NCBI GenBank assembly: GCA_937926845.1
Contig: CALBBS010000030.1
Span: 1-9,261 of the forward strand
DNA from: an uncultured Atopobium sp.
GTDB lineage: Bacteria; Actinomycetota; Coriobacteriia; Coriobacteriales; Atopobiaceae
Direction of reading: 5' to 3'
Length of the DNA stretch: 9,261 nucleotides
The position numbers were made by a program, and so were the translations under genes. Position 1 is the stretch's first letter. Every line of letters starts with the position of its first letter. This document shows, one piece after another, positions 7,044 through 9,261 of the stretch. The notes beneath the pieces are model-generated. The model did no database searches and had not been told where the DNA came from. It worked only from the letters and a program-made list of their open reading frames with translations.

Positions 7044-7071
7044 TTGATGTTTGAGTTGTCCGCGCTATAAT
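7044..7071 (+). promoter_or_regulatory. Predicted sigma-70-type promoter of the thiXYZ operon
   Basis: A perfect -10 box TATAAT (7066-7071) lies 16 bp after TTGATG (7044-7049), which matches four of six consensus -35 bases. Transcription would start around 7077-7080, directly before the riboswitch aptamer, which supports the assignment. Confidence 0.78.
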
Positions 7072-7080
7072 GACAACAAA

Positions 7081-7165
7081 GGGGAGCTGGGTAATGGCCC
7101 GGCTGAGAGGCAGCAACTTATGCTGCGACCCATAAACCTGATCTGGGTAATGCCAGCGTAGGGAG
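7081..7165 (+). promoter_or_regulatory. TPP riboswitch aptamer (THI element)
   Basis: The leader carries the conserved thiamine pyrophosphate aptamer. Conserved parts in order are GGGG (7081-7084, P2 5' side), a P3 stem (7085-7091 with 7098-7104), the GCTGAGA core (7102-7108), an extra hairpin (7110-7115 with 7121-7126), GACCC (7127-7131, P2 3' side), ACCTGATCTGG (7136-7146), the P5 pair CTGG/CCAG (7143-7146 with 7153-7156), and GCGTAGGGA (to about 7164). In this class, TPP binding lowers expression of the downstream genes. It precedes a transporter permease by about 40 nt, so it probably shuts off uptake of a thiamine precursor when TPP is plentiful. Confidence 0.95.
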
Positions 7166-7168
7166 CCA

Positions 7169-7202
7169 ATGCCGTCCTTACGCACTATAAGAAGGAGGGC
7201 AT
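7169..7202 (+). promoter_or_regulatory. Hairpin that can sequester the thiX ribosome binding site
   Basis: ATGCCGTCCTT (7169-7179) can pair with AAGGAGGGCAT (7192-7202) at 10 of 11 positions around a 12-nt loop. The 3' arm contains the whole Shine-Dalgarno sequence (AAGGAGG, 7192-7198) and ends directly before the ATG at 7203. No T-run follows, so this looks like translational control and not termination. It sits immediately after the TPP aptamer and is most simply its expression platform; that link is inference. Confidence 0.75.
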
Positions 7203-7976
7203 ATGAAAAAACTTTCTCAGTTTGCATTGCAAGCCATATCCCTTACTTCTTTTCTTGTGCTTTGGCAGCTTGTTATTGTTGCAGGAATTATTCCAAATTA
7301 CCTTGTTCCAACTCCTGTTCAGGTTGTATTTGCGCTGGTCAAGGATTTTCAGCTTCTTCTGACACATACAGGGATTACGCTTCTAGAATCCCTTATTGGC
7401 CTAGTTATTGGAGTGCTTATTGGCTTTGCGCTTGCGGTTCTTATGGACTTCTTCAAAACGCTGGACAAACTGCTTTCTCCACTTGTTACTATCTCGCAGA
7501 CTATTCCTATTGTGACTATCGCGCCGCTTCTGGTGCTTTGGCTGGGTTATGGCCTTTTGCCAAAGATTGTTCTTGTGGCCATTTCAACGTTTTTCCCTAT
7601 TACTGTGGCGTTGAACTCGGCATTTAAAGCAATTGATCCTGATATGGTTGACCTGATGACCACCATGGGAGCTAGTCGTGTGCAGATTTTTTGGCACGTC
7701 AAGTTGGCTGCTGCTGCACCACAGTTTTTCTCGGGACTCAAAATGAGTGTGACCTACGCCGTAATTGGTGCAGTAATTGCAGAATGGCTGGGAGGTGACG
7801 CTGGACTGGGCGTGTATATGACGCGCGTCAGAAAGGCGTTTGCGTACGACAGGATGTTTGCGGCAATCGTGGTGGTGTCTGCCCTGTCGCTGGTATTGAT
7901 GAAGTTTGTAGAACTTGTCCAAAAGCGTGCACTTCCTTGGGATACCTCTCAGGATGCCAAAGAATCTGCACGATAA
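7203..7976 (+). CDS. thiX: ABC transporter permease for a thiamine precursor (ThiX-like)
   Basis: This 257-residue protein is an inner-membrane permease of the binding-protein-dependent type (BPD_transp_1), of the nitrate/taurine/HMP-like subgroup. About six hydrophobic helices can be seen (roughly 12-30, 58-82, 92-115, 119-137, 172-196, 217-237). The cytoplasmic EAA loop that docks with the ATPase is at about 150-172 (DLMTTMGASRVQIFWHVKLA, with the conserved Gly156). AAGGAGG ends 4 nt before the ATG and is the part hidden by the leader hairpin. The TPP riboswitch just upstream, and the NMT1-like binding protein and ATPase just downstream, point to import of a thiamine pyrimidine precursor, such as hydroxymethylpyrimidine or formylaminopyrimidine. 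The family alone would not give this substrate; the assignment comes from riboswitch and neighbour. Confidence 0.9.
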   Translation: MKKLSQFALQAISLTSFLVLWQLVIVAGIIPNYLVPTPVQVVFALVKDFQLLLTHTGITLLESLIGLVIGVLIGFALAVLMDFFKTLDKLLSPLVTISQTIPIVTIAPLLVLWLGYGLLPKIVLVAISTFFPITVALNSAFKAIDPDMVDLMTTMGASRVQIFWHVKLAAAAPQFFSGLKMSVTYAVIGAVIAEWLGGDAGLGVYMTRVRKAFAYDRMFAAIVVVSALSLVLMKFVELVQKRALPWDTSQDAKESAR

Positions 7977-8012
7977 CTTTGACGGAACTCAAAGAAAGAA
8001 GTGATTACACAC

Positions 8013-9065
8013 ATGAGCGCATTTAACCGCAAGGATATAACAAGAAAAGGCTTTCTAGCTGCGATGGGTTTCTCGACAGCAGGACTTTGCGCAGGTTGCT
8101 CGCTTGAGCAGCCGTCTGCTCCATCCAACACAAACAAGGGTGCTGGGCAGAATTCCGGCGGTACCACAGAGATTACGTTTGCCCTGGACTACACCCCAAA
8201 CACCAACCACACCGGCATCTATGTAGCTCAGGAGAAGGGCTACTTTGACGAAGCTGGTCTCAAGGTAACTATTCAGCAGCCACCTGCCGATGGTGCTGAC
8301 GCGCTGATTGGTGCGGGTGGCGCTCAGATGGGCGTTACCTACCAGGACTATATTGCTAACAGCCTCTCGTCTTCTAATCCGCTGCCATATACTGCGGTGG
8401 CTGCTATCATTCAGCACAATCTTTCGGGCATTATGAGCCGTGAAGAGGATCACATTGTTCGTCCGCGAGACCTGAATAACCGCACTTATGCAACATGGAA
8501 TCTCCCTGTTGAACAGGCTACTATCAGGTCTGTTATGGAGTCTGATGGCGGAGATCCCTCCACGCTTAAAATGGTACCTTATGAGGTAGATGATGAGGTA
8601 TCTGGCCTAAAAGCAAAAATGTTTGATGCTGTTTGGGTGTACGAGCAGTGGGCTGTTCAAAACGCTCGCGTTCAGAACTTTGCCTACAACTATTTTGCTT
8701 TTGCAAATATTGATCAAAACTTTGACTACTACACGCCAGTTATCGCAGTAAATGATGGCTTTGCAAAAGAGAATCCAGATACCGTTAAGGCGTTCTTGAG
8801 CGCAACCAGAAAAGGTTACGAGTTCTGCGTTTCTAACCCAGATGAGGCAGCAGAGATTCTGCTCAAAGCTGTCCCAGAACTTGACGCTGACCTGGTCAAA
8901 GCATCTCAGAAGTTCTTGGCTGCCAAGTACATTGACGACGCTGAGAAGTGGGGCGTCATTGACTCAGCTCGCTGGCAGCGTTTCTACACCTGGCTTAATA
9001 ACCAGCAGCTGCTAGAGAATAAGATTGACCCATCCGCAGGATTTACTAGTGAGTACCTTGGATAA
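8013..9065 (+). CDS. thiY: Thiamine-precursor binding lipoprotein (ThiY, NMT1/THI5-like)
   Basis: This 350-residue protein is the extracellular substrate-binding part of the transporter. Its export signal holds TRKGFL (residues 10-15), close to the twin-arginine motif, then a hydrophobic stretch and a lipobox LCAGC with Cys29 as the lipidated residue. A Ser/Asn/Gly-rich linker follows to about residue 51. The NMT1/THI5-like domain begins at ITFALDYTPNTNHTGIYVAQ, and continues with EKGYFDEAGL and the QMGVTYQDYI segment, as in ThiY-type pyrimidine-binding proteins. The eukaryotic THI5 cysteine motif is not seen, so this is a binder and not a synthase. The ATG at 8013 is preferred over the in-frame GTG at 8001, because AAGAAGTGA just upstream is a usable ribosome binding site. 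It lies 36 nt after thiX, and its end overlaps the ATPase start by 17 nt. The ligand (HMP or FAPy) is inferred. Confidence 0.92.
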   Translation: MSAFNRKDITRKGFLAAMGFSTAGLCAGCSLEQPSAPSNTNKGAGQNSGGTTEITFALDYTPNTNHTGIYVAQEKGYFDEAGLKVTIQQPPADGADALIGAGGAQMGVTYQDYIANSLSSSNPLPYTAVAAIIQHNLSGIMSREEDHIVRPRDLNNRTYATWNLPVEQATIRSVMESDGGDPSTLKMVPYEVDDEVSGLKAKMFDAVWVYEQWAVQNARVQNFAYNYFAFANIDQNFDYYTPVIAVNDGFAKENPDTVKAFLSATRKGYEFCVSNPDEAAEILLKAVPELDADLVKASQKFLAAKYIDDAEKWGVIDSARWQRFYTWLNNQQLLENKIDPSAGFTSEYLG

Positions 9066-9261
9066 GAAGCTTACTGACATAACAAATAACGCAGCTGTAG
9101 AAGTTCCTGGCGAGAAGGACCTTTCAGCTGCATCCGCACGTGAGATGCAACAGAACGCACCGGCGCTTGAGGCGCGTAACCTCACGCTGGTCTGGGGAAA
9201 CGACCAGGTAGTTGCCAAGGACATCTCAATTGAGCTGCAGCCTGGTACTATTACCAGATCG
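9049..9261 (+). CDS. thiZ: ABC transporter ATP-binding protein (ThiZ-like), 5' part
   Basis: The frame runs to the window end, giving 71 residues of what should be the ATPase of the transporter. ALEARNLTLVWGNDQVVAKDISIELQPGTIT is the standard first part of an ABC ATPase domain, just before the Walker A loop, which lies outside the window. The GTG at 9049 overlaps the end of thiY by 17 nt and has AGGA (9038-9041) 7 nt upstream, which suggests translational coupling. It gives an extension of about 38 polar residues before the ATPase core. An in-frame ATG at 9145 would give a more usual short N-terminus (MQQNAPALEARNL) but lacks a clear ribosome binding site and leaves a 79-nt gap. Position after permease and binding protein supports ThiZ; the ATPase family itself is only recognised from its first strands here. 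Confidence 0.8.
   Translation, partial: MSTLDKKLTDITNNAAVEVPGEKDLSAASAREMQQNAPALEARNLTLVWGNDQVVAKDISIELQPGTITRS

Noticed and set aside
1..9261. Mobile element, phage or defence island
   Set aside because: No transposase, integrase, tRNA attachment site, terminal repeats or defence-type domains are seen; all genes belong to housekeeping or surface families in one orientation with ordinary spacing.

Overview
The window looks like chromosomal DNA from a Gram-positive bacterium of moderate GC content, most likely in the Coriobacteriia (Atopobium/Lancefieldella/Olsenella type). This placement is an inference. It rests on the sortase-type surface protein, the lipoprotein-anchored transport protein, the amaP/DUF2273/Asp23 cluster and the general style of the proteins; no marker gene is present. 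All supported genes are on the + strand. They form short units mostly separated by hairpin terminators.

Layout from left to right. (1) Positions 1-1059 hold the C-terminal end of a PiT phosphate permease followed by its DUF47/PhoU-like partner, closed by a strong terminator (1091-1121). (2) Positions 1183-2615 hold a compact envelope operon: AmaP-like membrane anchor, DUF2273 two-helix membrane protein and Asp23/Gls24 protein. The first two genes overlap by 8 nt. (3) Positions 2706-5177 encode an 823-residue secreted surface protein. It has a signal peptide, a right-handed beta-helix of about a dozen coils, two Cna-B domains with intact isopeptide residues, a Pro/Thr and basic linker, and a TPDTG sorting motif where LPXTG would be expected. 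A strong terminator follows. (4) Positions 5403-6167 encode an APH/choline-kinase-like phosphotransferase, preceded by an unexplained perfect inverted repeat and followed by a terminator. (5) Positions 6268-6909 encode a maltose O-acetyltransferase/NodL-like hexapeptide acetyltransferase. (6) Positions 7044-9261 hold a thiamine-precursor import operon: promoter, TPP riboswitch, a hairpin that can hide the ribosome binding site, then thiX (permease), thiY (NMT1/THI5-like binding lipoprotein) and the start of thiZ (ATPase), which is cut by the window end.

The genes belong to separate housekeeping or surface functions: phosphate uptake, envelope stress/homeostasis, adhesion, small-molecule modification and vitamin precursor uptake. 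I did not find convincing evidence of a previously undescribed multi-gene system. The items most worth a second look are the riboswitch expression platform, the noncanonical sorting signal of the beta-helix/Cna-B protein, the inverted repeat before the kinase gene, and the substrate of the ThiXYZ-type transporter.
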